From an uncultured Collinsella sp. (GTDB lineage: Bacteria > Actinomycetota > Coriobacteriia > Coriobacteriales > Coriobacteriaceae): 29,611 bases of DNA. Every line of letters begins with the position of its first letter. The stretch's first letter is position 1. Below, piece after piece: positions 1-8,171 of this stretch. Both the position numbers and the translations under genes were made by a program. The stretch covers positions 1 to 29,611 of the forward strand of contig CAAGCF010000018.1 of the NCBI GenBank assembly GCA_900768265.1, given 5' to 3'. Under the pieces are notes generated by a model. The model saw only the letters and a list, made by a program, of their open reading frames with translations. It searched no databases and was not told where the DNA came from.

Positions 1-2032
1 CGAGATCACGCAGGCCTTCGATAACCTGGTCTCGCTCGACCAGAACCTGGCCGACGCCGGCGAGAGCCGTCAGCACATCGACCTTATCTGGGGCGCGGTG
101 CTCACGCGCTATCTGACGCTCGCCAAGTTTGGCGGCTTTGGCAACGTGCGCTCCGCCGGTCGCGTGCAGACACCGACGCTTGCCCTGGTGGTCGAGCGCG
201 AGCGCGAGCGCATGGCGTTTGTGCCCGAGGACTATTGGCAGATCCGCGGCATGGGCGCCGCGCAGGGCGCTGCCGAGGACGATCGCTTTAAGATCGCGCA
301 CAAGACGGCGCGCTTTACCGACAAAGATGCTGCCGAGACGGCGTATGGTCACGTTGACGGCGTCAAGACGGCGACCGTTGCCGCGGTGACCAAGCGCTCG
401 CGTAAGCAGCAGCCGCCCACGCCGTTTGCGACGACCTCGCTGCAGGCTGCCGCCGCGGCCGAGGGCATCTCGCCTGCGCGTACGATGCGAATCGCCGAGT
501 CCCTCTACATGGCCGGTCTCATCAGCTACCCACGTGTCGACAATACCGTGTACCCTGCGACGCTCGATCTGGGTGCCGTGGTGAGCGACCTGGCAAAGAT
601 TAACCCGGCGCTGGCGCCCGTGTGCAAAAAGGTGCTCGCCGGTCCCATGAAGCCCACGCGCGGCAAGGTCGAGACCACCGACCACCCGCCTATCTATCCC
701 ACGGGCGAGGGTGATCCGTCCACGCTCGATGGCGGCCAGCGCAAGCTCTACGATCTCATCGCCCGCCGCTTCCTGGCGACGCTTATGGGTCCTGCGACCA
801 TCGAGAACACCAAGCTCGAGCTCGACGTCAACGGCGAGCCGTTCGTGGCCTCGGGCGACGTGCTCGTGACCCCGGGCTTCCGCGAGGCGTACCCGTACGG
901 CCTTAAGCGCGACGAGCAGATGCCGCCGCTGGAACAGGGCGATACGGTCGACGTGTTCGACATTAAGCTCGAGGCCAAGCAGACCGAGCCACCCGCGCGC
1001 TACAGCCAGGGCAAGCTCGTGCAGGAGATGGAAAAGCGCGGCCTGGGCACCAAGTCCACGCGCGCGAGCATCATCGAGCGCCTGTACGCCGTGCGCTACC
1101 TCAAAAACGATCCCGTTGAGCCGAGCCAGCTGGGCATCGCCATCATCGACGCGCTGACGCAGTTTGCCCCGCGCATCACGAGCCCCGATATGACCAGCGA
1201 GCTCGACGGCGACATGACTCGCGTCGAGCGCGGCGAGGACACCGAAGAGCATGTCGTGACGCACTCGCGTGCGCTGCTGGCCGGCGTGCTCGACGAGCTG
1301 CTCAAGCATACGCAGGAGCTCGGCGACGCCATCAGCGACGCCGTTACGGCCGATGCGCGCGTGGGCGCCTGCCCCAAGTGCGGCAAGGACCTGGTTATGA
1401 AGACGAGCGCCAAGACCCGCGGCAGCTTTATCGGTTGCATGGGCTGGCCCGACTGCGACGTGACCTATCCGGTGCCGAGCGGCGTCAAGGTGAGCCCGCT
1501 CGAGGGCGAGGCCGCCGTGTGCCCCGAGTGTGGCGCGCCGCGCATCAAGTGCCAGCCGTTCCGCCAGAAGGCCTTTGAGATTTGCGTGAACCCCACGTGC
1601 CCCACCAACTACGAGCCCGACCTTAAGGTGGGTGAGTGCAAGGTGTGCGCCGAGGCAGGACGCCATGGCGACCTGATCGCGCACAAGAGCGAGAAGAGCG
1701 GCAAGCGCTTTATCCGCTGCACCAACTATGACGATTGCGGCGTGAGCTATCCGCTGCCGGCGCGTGGCAAGCTCGAGGCGACGGGCGAGACCTGTCCCGA
1801 GTGCGGCGCCCCCATCGTGGTGGTCAACACGGCGCGCGGCCCGTGGCGCATCTGCGTCAACATGGACTGCCCGACCAAGGAGAAGAAGCCCGCCCGCGGC
1901 CGCAAGACTGCGACCAAGGCGAGTACGGCGAAGAAGACCACGGCGGCAAAGAGGACTTCGACCGCTAAGAAGTCGACCGCCAAGAAGGCTGCCGCTAAAA
2001 AGACGACCGCTAAGAAGGCCGCCGACAAGTAG
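1..2032 (+). CDS. topA: DNA topoisomerase I (type IA), 3' part only
   Basis: Type IA topoisomerase that relaxes negatively supercoiled DNA through a 5'-phosphotyrosine intermediate. The reading frame is open from base 2, so the start and the Toprim domain lie upstream of the window. Seen: the SAGRVQTPTLALVVERE block near bases 154-204, and the active-site segment LISYPRVDN with the likely catalytic Tyr codon at 527-529. Four Cys4-type zinc ribbons follow (about 1370-1475, 1520-1605, 1640-1740, 1795-1870), starting CPKCGKD, CPECGAP, CKVCAEA and CPECGAP. A Lys/Ala/Thr-rich basic tail runs from about 1885 to the stop. The SYPR(T/V)DN form of the active site resembles archaeal-type TopA more than the E. 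coli YMRTDS form. Basic C-terminal tails are known from actinobacterial TopA. Family call very sure; the archaeal-like subtype is an inference. Confidence 0.95.
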   Translation, partial: EITQAFDNLVSLDQNLADAGESRQHIDLIWGAVLTRYLTLAKFGGFGNVRSAGRVQTPTLALVVERERERMAFVPEDYWQIRGMGAAQGAAEDDRFKIAHKTARFTDKDAAETAYGHVDGVKTATVAAVTKRSRKQQPPTPFATTSLQAAAAAEGISPARTMRIAESLYMAGLISYPRVDNTVYPATLDLGAVVSDLAKINPALAPVCKKVLAGPMKPTRGKVETTDHPPIYPTGEGDPSTLDGGQRKLYDLIARRFLATLMGPATIENTKLELDVNGEPFVASGDVLVTPGFREAYPYGLKRDEQMPPLEQGDTVDVFDIKLEAKQTEPPARYSQGKLVQEMEKRGLGTKSTRASIIERLYAVRYLKNDPVEPSQLGIAIIDALTQFAPRITSPDMTSELDGDMTRVERGEDTEEHVVTHSRALLAGVLDELLKHTQELGDAISDAVTADARVGACPKCGKDLVMKTSAKTRGSFIGCMGWPDCDVTYPVPSGVKVSPLEGEAAVCPECGAPRIKCQPFRQKAFEICVNPTCPTNYEPDLKVGECKVCAEAGRHGDLIAHKSEKSGKRFIRCTNYDDCGVSYPLPARGKLEATGETCPECGAPIVVVNTARGPWRICVNMDCPTKEKKPARGRKTATKASTAKKTTAAKRTSTAKKSTAKKAAAKKTTAKKAADK

Positions 2033-2060
2033 CGGCGCAGCCGAAACATTGCCCAAAACA

Positions 2061-2098
2061 AAAACGAGCGAGGGTCCCGCGATCCTCGCTCGTTTTTT
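2061..2098 (+). terminator. Rho-independent terminator of topA
   Basis: An 11-bp perfect stem (2063-2073 with 2084-2094, AACGAGCGAGG) closes a 10-nt loop and is followed by a T run (2093-2098). It lies 30 bases after the topA stop. Confidence 0.9.
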
Positions 2099-2100
2099 AT

Positions 2101-2158
2101 CCGGCAGTTAGGGACGTTCCTTTTCTGCCGGCAGTTTAGGAACGTCCCTAACTGCCGG
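2101..2158. repeat. REP-like inverted repeat, 21-bp perfect arms
   Basis: Bases 2101-2121 and 2138-2158 are perfect reverse complements (21 bp). The 16-nt centre contains a second palindrome, CTGCCGGCAG (2125-2134), which repeats the CCGGCAG ends of the arms. It lies between the topA terminator and the convergent gene ending at 2177. The 11-mer ACGTCCCTAAC of the right arm recurs once at about 10460, just before the strong promoter there. The layout suggests a dispersed intergenic element; copy number cannot be judged from this window. Confidence 0.75.
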
Positions 2159-2176
2159 CTCGGGAACGACAAAGCG

Positions 2177-3217
2177 CTACTTCACTTCGACGGGTGCGGC
2201 GCCGGGGTAGCGGTCCTCAAAGTCCAGACGGTATTTGTTGTCGTTGGTGCCCGCTACGTTGTCGCGCGCCAGCGGCGCCACGATCTCGTCCTTGTGGTTG
2301 GCGGGACTGGAGTACTCAAGGCTGATCTCCCAGGCATCGCAAATGACGTCAATGCGATTCTCCAGGTCGTCGTAGAGCGCGATGATGTCTTTCCACGAGC
2401 TGTAGTTCTGCGAGTCGACGGGAACATCCAGGTCCTCGACCTCGTCCTTCAGGTCGTCGATCTGATCCTCGAGCGCCTCGGCGGCATCGCTGGCCGACTG
2501 ACGCGAGCTTCGGTCATCCTTAAGGTAATACGTGTTGAATGTGGTGGCGCAGTCGCGGACCTGCTGGTCAAGATCGGAGAGCCTGCTGTAGTAGGAGCTC
2601 AGCTGGTCGTAGATGTTCTGCTCGCTGATGGTGGCTGCATCGTGGGCGTCGTCGTCATCGTCAAGCTTGTTAGGGTCGCCCTTAACGGAGACGTCATCGT
2701 CGTCGTGGTCGATTTTGACCTTTTCGATTGTCGTGCCCTTGGTATCATCGGCGCCCTTGTCGAAAGGCTTGATCATAAAGAACACGACGAGCGCGATAAT
2801 CACGACGACTAGCGCGGCGATGATGCCGATGAGCAGGGCGTTGTTGTTTTTGGGGGCAGCGGGGGCGCCGGCCTGCGGAGCGGCGGTCGGTATGGGCTGC
2901 TGCGGCGCGGAGCCGGCCGGCGTCGCCCATTGCTGCGTCGCGCCAGCTTCCGGCTGGGGAGCGGGCGCGGGCTGATGGGCGGACTGCACGGTCACGTCCG
3001 CCTGCTGGGGCTGAGTCGCCGTGGGCTGCTGCGCAGGCTGAACCGTGGTCGCGGCGGTGTCGAAGGCGGCGTCGGGCGCGGCGGCATGTTCGGCTGCCTG
3101 CGCATCCTCTTGCGACTGAGAAGCCTGGCCATCATCGGTTACCGGCGTTCCGCAGCTGGTGCAAAAACGCTCGTCGTCTTTCAGAAGCTTGCCGCAATGG
3201 GTGCAAAACCGGGGCAT
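2177..3217 (-). CDS. Zinc-ribbon single-pass membrane protein
   Basis: A 346-aa protein of unknown function. The N-terminus is a double-CxxC zinc ribbon (FCTHCGKLL...FCTSCGTP, residues 4-27). A Pro/Gln/Ala-rich disordered linker follows to about residue 120, then one hydrophobic membrane segment (LLIGIIAALVVVIIALVVFF). Next come an Asp-rich stretch and a helical, probably coiled-coil C-terminal region with SLDQQV/DDLKDEVEDL character. I chose the ATG at 3217 because GGAAGGA stands 8 bases upstream; an in-frame ATG at 3232 would add five residues but has no such site. The plan (cytoplasmic zinc ribbon, membrane helix, outer domain) is common in Gram-positive proteins whose roles are not known. 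Confidence 0.85.
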   Translation of the reverse strand: MPRFCTHCGKLLKDDERFCTSCGTPVTDDGQASQSQEDAQAAEHAAAPDAAFDTAATTVQPAQQPTATQPQQADVTVQSAHQPAPAPQPEAGATQQWATPAGSAPQQPIPTAAPQAGAPAAPKNNNALLIGIIAALVVVIIALVVFFMIKPFDKGADDTKGTTIEKVKIDHDDDDVSVKGDPNKLDDDDDAHDAATISEQNIYDQLSSYYSRLSDLDQQVRDCATTFNTYYLKDDRSSRQSASDAAEALEDQIDDLKDEVEDLDVPVDSQNYSSWKDIIALYDDLENRIDVICDAWEISLEYSSPANHKDEIVAPLARDNVAGTNDNKYRLDFEDRYPGAAPVEVK

Positions 3218-3248
3218 GATGGTTCCTTCCATTCGATGTGTTGGCTAG

Positions 3249-3277
3249 ATTATAAGGTGGTTCAGGTGCGGTTGGGC
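3249..3277 (-). promoter_or_regulatory. Possible promoter of the zinc-ribbon gene
   Basis: On the minus strand a perfect TATAAT (3249-3254) lies about 30 bases upstream of the 3217 start codon. The -35 at 17-bp spacing (GCCCAA, 3272-3277) is poor, so only the -10 is convincing. Confidence 0.45.
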
Positions 3278-3418
3278 CGCGCCGACCCAACTGGTTGTGT
3301 GAGGATAGTCGTGCCGCGCAAGCCCTGTCGCATGCGTCACAATGAGTGCGGCGTGCTGGGTGTCCGGCGCGGCCGTTTATCGACGGCTCGGTAGAATGCG
3401 ATGGTGGGGAGTGAGTCT

Positions 3419-4528
3419 GTGTACTGCGGCGAGCAAGGTCGGGGTGGCGGCGACAACGTGGAGGCGTTCCGGTTCCCGCCGGGGGATGCGCCCCTCGCTG
3501 TGTGCGATTGCTCGCGTCGGGTGTTTTGTGCCGGGATGTTGACGGGAGCGCTTGCCTCGGTGATGAGTCTCGGCGGTTGTGCTGCGCGCCGCAACGAGGC
3601 TGAGGGCTCCGCTGTCCCTGCCAAACAAAAGGCGAATCATCCGTCCGCTCAAAAGACGGAAGCTGTCTCCCGGGCTTCTTGGATTGCCGGCCTTCAGCAA
3701 GATATCGAAGCCCTTGTCGAGCCATATAGTGGGTCTACCTCGGTCTATGCTGTGGCGCTTGACCCTCAAACGTTCGCGTCGCTCGATGGCGAAGTCGCTG
3801 TGGCGCCGGACGCGCGACGTGTGGCGGCAAGCATCATCAAGCTTCCCATTCTCGCTTGTGCGCTCGAGACCGTGACGGCGGGAGAGCTGTCCCTCGACGA
3901 ACAGATAACGGTAACGCAACAGGATATCGTGGGTGGAAGTGGCAACATTCAGTCGCGCGGCGCGGGTGTGTCGTACAGTATTGACGAGCTGCTGCACGCT
4001 ATGATCGCCCAGAGCGATAACGTGGCAGCGAACCTTGTTATCGGCAGGCTTGGCATGGATACGGTCAACGAAACGTGTGCCGCATTGGGGCTGACCCAGA
4101 CCGTGCTCGCTCGTTTGATGATGGATGCCGAGGCCCAGGCACAAGGTCGCGAGAACTATACGAGCGCCCGTGATGCTGCGGCCGTGTTGCAACGGCTGGC
4201 GGCGGGGACAATCGCGACGCCCGAGCTGTGCGAGCGAGCACGCGGATATCTGCTGGCGCAGGAAGACGCGCGCGGTATTGTCGAGGGCGTTCCCGGCGGC
4301 GTTTTGGTCGCGCACAAAACGGGCAGCCTGCCGAATGCTCAGCACGATGCCGCAATCGTTTACGCCGAGCGCCCTTACATGCTGGCAATCCTCACCCAGG
4401 ACCTCGAACGCGAACAGGCCTTGGCCTTGGAGCGCGACATCTCCTCCACTATCTATGCCCGCGCCCCAATGACTAGGTCCGATTTGGGGTGCGCCGGACG
4501 CTGGGGTATCATGGCTTGGTTGCTATAA
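3419..4528 (+). CDS. Class A beta-lactamase-fold serine hydrolase, predicted Tat lipoprotein
   Basis: A penicillin-binding/beta-lactamase-type serine hydrolase. Counted from GTG 3419 it shows SIIK (nucleophile Ser138, Lys141), SDN (Ser199-Asn201) and KTG (300-302), in the order and spacing of class A enzymes. The omega-loop region reads ARLMMDAEAQAQGRENYT, without an obvious Glu166 equivalent, so true beta-lactamase activity is doubtful; a cell-wall or related hydrolase is as likely. SRRVFCAG before a hydrophobic stretch ending in SLGGC suggests a Tat-type lipoprotein signal with lipidated Cys54. Start choice: ATG 3401 has no Shine-Dalgarno, whereas GTG 3419 has GGGGAG 7 bases upstream. GTG 3500 would give a more usual 26-residue signal but lacks a well-spaced site. 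It precedes tmk by 37 bases. Confidence 0.82.
   Translation: MYCGEQGRGGGDNVEAFRFPPGDAPLAVCDCSRRVFCAGMLTGALASVMSLGGCAARRNEAEGSAVPAKQKANHPSAQKTEAVSRASWIAGLQQDIEALVEPYSGSTSVYAVALDPQTFASLDGEVAVAPDARRVAASIIKLPILACALETVTAGELSLDEQITVTQQDIVGGSGNIQSRGAGVSYSIDELLHAMIAQSDNVAANLVIGRLGMDTVNETCAALGLTQTVLARLMMDAEAQAQGRENYTSARDAAAVLQRLAAGTIATPELCERARGYLLAQEDARGIVEGVPGGVLVAHKTGSLPNAQHDAAIVYAERPYMLAILTQDLEREQALALERDISSTIYARAPMTRSDLGCAGRWGIMAWLL
4484..4512 (+). promoter_or_regulatory. Putative promoter of the tmk-holB-ricT unit
   Basis: TTGGGG (4484-4489), a 17-bp spacer, then TATCAT (4507-4512), inside the 3' end of the upstream gene and about 55 bases before tmk. The string GGGGTATCAT is repeated exactly in front of comF (8111-8120), which supports TATCAT as a -10 in this genome. 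Confidence 0.5.
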
Positions 4529-4565
4529 CTTGCATTTTCGCGCCTTGTAGGAAGGGGCTGCGCCC

Positions 4566-5249
4566 ATGGCTTTTGAGCCCGCTCAACATAGCTTTATCAC
4601 GCTCGAGGGCGTCGACGGCGCCGGCAAGTCCACGCAGGCGCGCCTGCTGGCCCGCGCGCTCGACCTCGCTGGCTATCAGGTCGTAACTCTGCGCGAGCCG
4701 GGCGGCACAGCCATCAGCGAAAAGATCCGCGCCCTGCTGCTCGACCCCGCCAATACGGCGATGGGCGACACCTGCGAGCTGCTGCTCTACGAGGCCGCGC
4801 GTGCCCAGCTGGTGCACGAGGTCATCGCGCCCGCCCTCGCTGCCGGCAAGGTGGTCCTGTGCGATCGTTTCTACGATTCCACGACCTGCTATCAGGCGTT
4901 TGCCGATGGTCTCGACCGTCAGATGGTACGCGATGCCAACAACCTGGCTGTCGCCGGTACGCATCCGGCGCTCACGCTCGTCTATCACGTCACGCCCGAG
5001 CAGGCGGCGCTGCGCATGGCGGCCCGCGGTGCGGCCGATCGCATGGAGGCCAAGGGCATGGCCTTCCAGGAGCGCGTCTACCAGGGATTTTGTGCAATTG
5101 CTGCCGAGGAGCCAGACCGCGTAAAGCTCATCGACGCCACTGCGTCGATCGCAGACGTCTTCGCGCAGACGGTCGAGCTGGTTCGTGCGCACGGTCTCGA
5201 CATCCCCCAGGATGCCGTCGCCGCCGCGCTTGCCCAGGAGGCTGAGTAA
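4566..5249 (+). CDS. tmk: Thymidylate kinase (dTMP kinase)
   Basis: Phosphorylates dTMP to dTDP with ATP, a required step of dTTP synthesis in the cytoplasm. The protein has 227 aa, slightly over the usual 205-215. Seen: P-loop GVDGAGKST (residues 15-23), the REPGGT motif that contacts dTMP (about 43-48), the DRFYDSTTCYQ motif near residue 99, and an Arg-containing LID region (RMAARGAADRMEAKG). GAAGGGG stands just upstream of the ATG. It ends one base before holB, so the two are translated together. The tmk-holB-ricT order matches the tmk...holB-yaaT order of Bacillus subtilis. Confidence 0.95.
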   Translation: MAFEPAQHSFITLEGVDGAGKSTQARLLARALDLAGYQVVTLREPGGTAISEKIRALLLDPANTAMGDTCELLLYEAARAQLVHEVIAPALAAGKVVLCDRFYDSTTCYQAFADGLDRQMVRDANNLAVAGTHPALTLVYHVTPEQAALRMAARGAADRMEAKGMAFQERVYQGFCAIAAEEPDRVKLIDATASIADVFAQTVELVRAHGLDIPQDAVAAALAQEAE

Positions 5250-5250
5250 C

Positions 5251-6378
5251 ATGGCCCCCGCTCCGGCAAGCCTGCTGGCCAAGCTCGACACCCAAGAGCG
5301 CGTGCGCGACTTTTTGACCAACGCCATCGCAAGCGGCCGCGCATCGCACGCCTACCTGTTCTTGGGCGCGCCCGGTGCCGGCAAGCTCGACGCCGCATGG
5401 GCGCTTGCCCAGGCATTCCTGTGCGAGCGGGACGGCTGTGGTTCGTGCGACAGCTGCGTGCGCGTCGCGCGCCATACGCATCCCGACGTGCACTATTACA
5501 CGCCCGAAAGTGCTACGGGCTACCTCATCGCGCAGACCCGCGAGCTGCTCGACGACGTGCCCCTGGCGCCCATCCGCGCCAAGGCAAAGGTCTACATCAT
5601 CGACCGTGCCGAGCAGCTGCGCGCCAACACCGCCAACGCGCTACTCAAAACGCTCGAGGAGCCGCCCGAGGGTGTCATGTTCATCCTGCTGGGCACCTCG
5701 GCCGACGTGATGCTGCCCACCATTGTGAGCCGCTGCCAGTGCGTACCGTTTCGGCTGGTGTCGCCCGTCGCCGCCGCGCAAGCCGTGAGCCGCGCCACCG
5801 GCCAGGACCTCGCGCGTTGTCGTATGGCCGTCGCCGTGGCGGGCAGCCCCACGCGCGGTATCGAGTTCCTCAAGAGCGCCGAGCGCCAGGACGCCCGCCG
5901 TCAGATGGTCCGTGCCATCGACTCACTCATTGCCGCCGACGAGGCCGATGTGCTCAGTCGCGCCAAGTCGCTCATCGTCGCCGTCAAGGCGCCGCTCGCC
6001 GAGGTCAAGTCCACGCAGGAAAAGGTGCTCGAGCAAAATGCCGACTACCTTTCGCGTGGAGCATTGAAGCAGCTTGAGGACCGCAACAAGCGCGAACTCA
6101 ACGCGCGCGAGCGTTCGGGTATCATGGAAGCGCTGGCGAGCGCGCGGACGCTCATGCGCGACGTACTGCTGACGCTTCAGGATGAGGCGGCAGACGTTGT
6201 GAACGAGGACGTGCGCGACACGATCGGGCGGCTTGCCGCGGCGACGAATGTTGCGGGTGCCACCCAGGCGCTCGAGGCGGTTGCCACGGCTGAGCGCAAC
6301 ATCGCCAGAAACGTTACTCCCCAGCTGGCCATCGAGGTCATGCTGTTCGATATCAGGAAGGCACTGAAATGCCGTTAG
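5251..6378 (+). CDS. holB: DNA polymerase III delta' subunit
   Basis: Clamp-loader subunit that acts with tau/gamma and delta to load the sliding clamp. The protein has 375 aa. The Walker A-like loop GAPGAGK (39-45) is followed by Leu rather than Ser/Thr, so ATP hydrolysis is unlikely, as in other delta' proteins. A Cys4 zinc module is visible at Cys58, 63, 66 and 69 (CERDGCGSCDSC). The sensor region TIVSRCQC matches the SRC motif, and LLKTLEEPPE is the usual delta'/tau sequence. I start at ATG 5251, with GGAGG about 10 bases upstream at the end of tmk; the open frame extends into tmk but that part is not protein-like. Its last ten bases overlap the start of ricT. Confidence 0.93.
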   Translation: MAPAPASLLAKLDTQERVRDFLTNAIASGRASHAYLFLGAPGAGKLDAAWALAQAFLCERDGCGSCDSCVRVARHTHPDVHYYTPESATGYLIAQTRELLDDVPLAPIRAKAKVYIIDRAEQLRANTANALLKTLEEPPEGVMFILLGTSADVMLPTIVSRCQCVPFRLVSPVAAAQAVSRATGQDLARCRMAVAVAGSPTRGIEFLKSAERQDARRQMVRAIDSLIAADEADVLSRAKSLIVAVKAPLAEVKSTQEKVLEQNADYLSRGALKQLEDRNKRELNARERSGIMEALASARTLMRDVLLTLQDEAADVVNEDVRDTIGRLAAATNVAGATQALEAVATAERNIARNVTPQLAIEVMLFDIRKALKCR

Positions 6379-8069
6379 TCGTACCCGTTAAGTTTACCTA
6401 CGCCTCGCGCGACCTGTGGTTCGACCCGCAGGATCTGGATATCCTTGAGGCCGATTATGCCATTTGTTCTACCGAGCGCGGAACCGAGATCGGCCTGGTC
6501 ACGGCCGATCCCTTCGAGGTGCCGCTCGACGAAATCGGTCAGCCGCTCAAGCCCGTGTTGCGCGTAGCGAGCGACATCGACCTGCAGCTTGCCGACGACC
6601 TGGCTATCCAGGGTGACGAGGCCATGGTCGACTTCCGCCGCCTGGTCAAGGAGCTCGACCTCGAGATGAAGCCGGTCGGCGTCGAGTACCTGTTTGGCGG
6701 CGAGAAGGCCGTGTTCTACTTTGCCGCCGAGGAGCGCGTCGATTTCCGTCAGCTCGTCAAGGACCTGTCCTCGACGCTGCACATTCGCGTCGACATGCGC
6801 CAGATCGGCGTGCGCGACGAGACCCGCCTGGTGGGCGGCTATGCCCAGTGCGGCCAGGAGCTCTGCTGCACGCGCTTTGGCGGACAGTTTGAGCCGGTTT
6901 CGATCCGCATGGCAAAAGAGCAGGACCTGCCGCTCAACTCGTCCAAGATTAGCGGCGTCTGCGGCCGCCTGATGTGCTGCCTGCGCTACGAGTTCGAGGC
7001 GTACAAGGACTTTAAGAGCCGCGCGCCCAAAAAGAAGACGCTTATCGATACACCGCTCGGCAAGGCGCGCATCCAGGAATATGACACGCCGCGTGAGCAG
7101 CTGGTGTTGCGCCTGGAGAACGGCAAAGTCTTTAAGGTCAACCTGGCCGATATGACGTGCTCGGAGGGCTGCAAGAAGAAGGCCGCCGAGCAGGGCTGCA
7201 GCTGCCGCCCCGACTGCGTGACGCGCGATGTGCTCGAGCGTATCGAGTCGCCCGAGATGCGTCTGGCGCTTATGGAGCTCGACCGCGAGAACGGCGTCGA
7301 CGTGGGCGATGGCCTGTCGAGCGCCGACCGTCTGGCCGGCACGTCGATGCCCAAGCGCCGCCGTCGCGATGTGGACGCCGATACCCGTGCCGGTCAGAGT
7401 CAGGGCGAGGGTCGCGGCCGCGGAAAGGGCCGCGGAAAGGCCGAGGCGCCCGAGGCCGAGGAGGCCGCCGGTGGCCGTCGTCGTCGCAAGCGCTCGGGTT
7501 CGGGCGATGCCGGCGAGGCCGCTCCCGCAGGCAAGAATTCCTCCCGTGAGCGCGAGGCTCAGCAGCCTCAGCAGCAAAACCGCGGCGGTGGCATGAATCC
7601 CACGCGCCGTCGCCGACGCCATTTGTCGAGCGAGGAGCGCGAGGACGCCTTCCGCGCCGCAGCTGCCCGTGAAGCCGGTGCCGCTCCCAAGGGTGGTTCG
7701 GGTTCCGATACGCCTGCCGACAAGGGTGGCAAGCAGCGCAACGATGACGAGCGCGCCCCGCGTCCGCGTCGTCGCCATTCCTCGGGCACGCAGCAAAAGC
7801 CCTCGGTGCCCTCCGTGGCCGATCAGGTCTCGGATGGAGAGGTCAAGGTCACACGTCGTCGCCCCGGAGATGGCGGAGGGGCGGCTGCCAAGGCCGCGCG
7901 CGGCGCTGCTCGCGACGAACGCGAGTCGCGTGAAGATCGTGGTGGCGAGGGTTCGGCCGACCAGGGCCAGAAGCGCCGCCGTCGTCGTCGTTCCCGCAAG
8001 CCGCGTCAAGATGGTGGCGAGGGCTCGACCCCGTCTTCGTCTGCACCACAACCGCCCGCCGGCGAATAA
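6369..8069 (+). CDS. ricT: RicT/YaaT-like PSP1-domain protein with long basic tail
   Basis: PSP1-family protein. In Bacillus, RicT (YaaT) works with RicA and RicF in an Fe-S-bearing complex that influences RNase Y-dependent mRNA processing. The conserved domain covers roughly residues 1-310. It shows the hallmark Cys motifs QCGQELCCTRFGG and VCGRLMCCLRYEFE, plus an extra Cys cluster (CSEGCKKKAAEQGCSCRPDC) that could hold a metal or Fe-S cluster. Residues about 320-566 form a low-complexity Arg/Lys/Glu/Gly-rich extension (GRGRGKGRGK, RRRRRHLSSEERED, KRRRRRRSRKPRQD); B. subtilis YaaT is only about 275 aa. The start overlaps the end of holB by ten bases, which implies coupled translation. Family assignment is sure; the role here is inferred from Bacillus. 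Confidence 0.9.
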   Translation: MPLVVPVKFTYASRDLWFDPQDLDILEADYAICSTERGTEIGLVTADPFEVPLDEIGQPLKPVLRVASDIDLQLADDLAIQGDEAMVDFRRLVKELDLEMKPVGVEYLFGGEKAVFYFAAEERVDFRQLVKDLSSTLHIRVDMRQIGVRDETRLVGGYAQCGQELCCTRFGGQFEPVSIRMAKEQDLPLNSSKISGVCGRLMCCLRYEFEAYKDFKSRAPKKKTLIDTPLGKARIQEYDTPREQLVLRLENGKVFKVNLADMTCSEGCKKKAAEQGCSCRPDCVTRDVLERIESPEMRLALMELDRENGVDVGDGLSSADRLAGTSMPKRRRRDVDADTRAGQSQGEGRGRGKGRGKAEAPEAEEAAGGRRRRKRSGSGDAGEAAPAGKNSSREREAQQPQQQNRGGGMNPTRRRRRHLSSEEREDAFRAAAAREAGAAPKGGSGSDTPADKGGKQRNDDERAPRPRRRHSSGTQQKPSVPSVADQVSDGEVKVTRRRPGDGGGAAAKAARGAARDERESREDRGGEGSADQGQKRRRRRRSRKPRQDGGEGSTPSSSAPQPPAGE

Positions 8070-8097
8070 CGCCCGCGAGCGGATTTAACCCGCCTTG

Positions 8098-8171
8098 CCC
8101 CGAGCGCATCGGGGTATCATAGCGCTGGATCAACAACCCTCCCTGCGATTGAGCGTAGGGAGGGTTGTGTC
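8098..8171 (+). promoter_or_regulatory. comF leader: -10 box and SD-sequestering hairpin
   Basis: Bases 8098-8103 and 8109-8114 (CCCCGA/TCGGGG) form a small hairpin, followed directly by TATCAT (8115-8120), a likely -10. The expected RNA would start near 8127. It then folds at once into a hairpin with a 12-bp perfect stem (8133-8144 with 8157-8168), extended by three more pairs (8145-8147 with 8154-8156, one of them G-U). The right arm contains AGGGAGGG (8157-8164), the only good ribosome binding site for the GTG at 8172. No T run follows, so it does not look like a terminator. The best -35 (TTGCCC, 8095-8100) has a short 14-bp spacing. Confidence 0.5.

Noticed and set aside
6375..8051. 558-codon open frame on the minus strand, antisense to ricT.
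   Set aside because: It mirrors a GC-rich gene with strong third-position bias; its translation is low-complexity Ala/Leu/Arg/Gly-rich and has no family features.
8133..8168. Rho-independent terminator after ricT.
   Set aside because: The hairpin is strong but is followed by GTCGTGAAG with no T run, and it overlaps the comF ribosome binding site.
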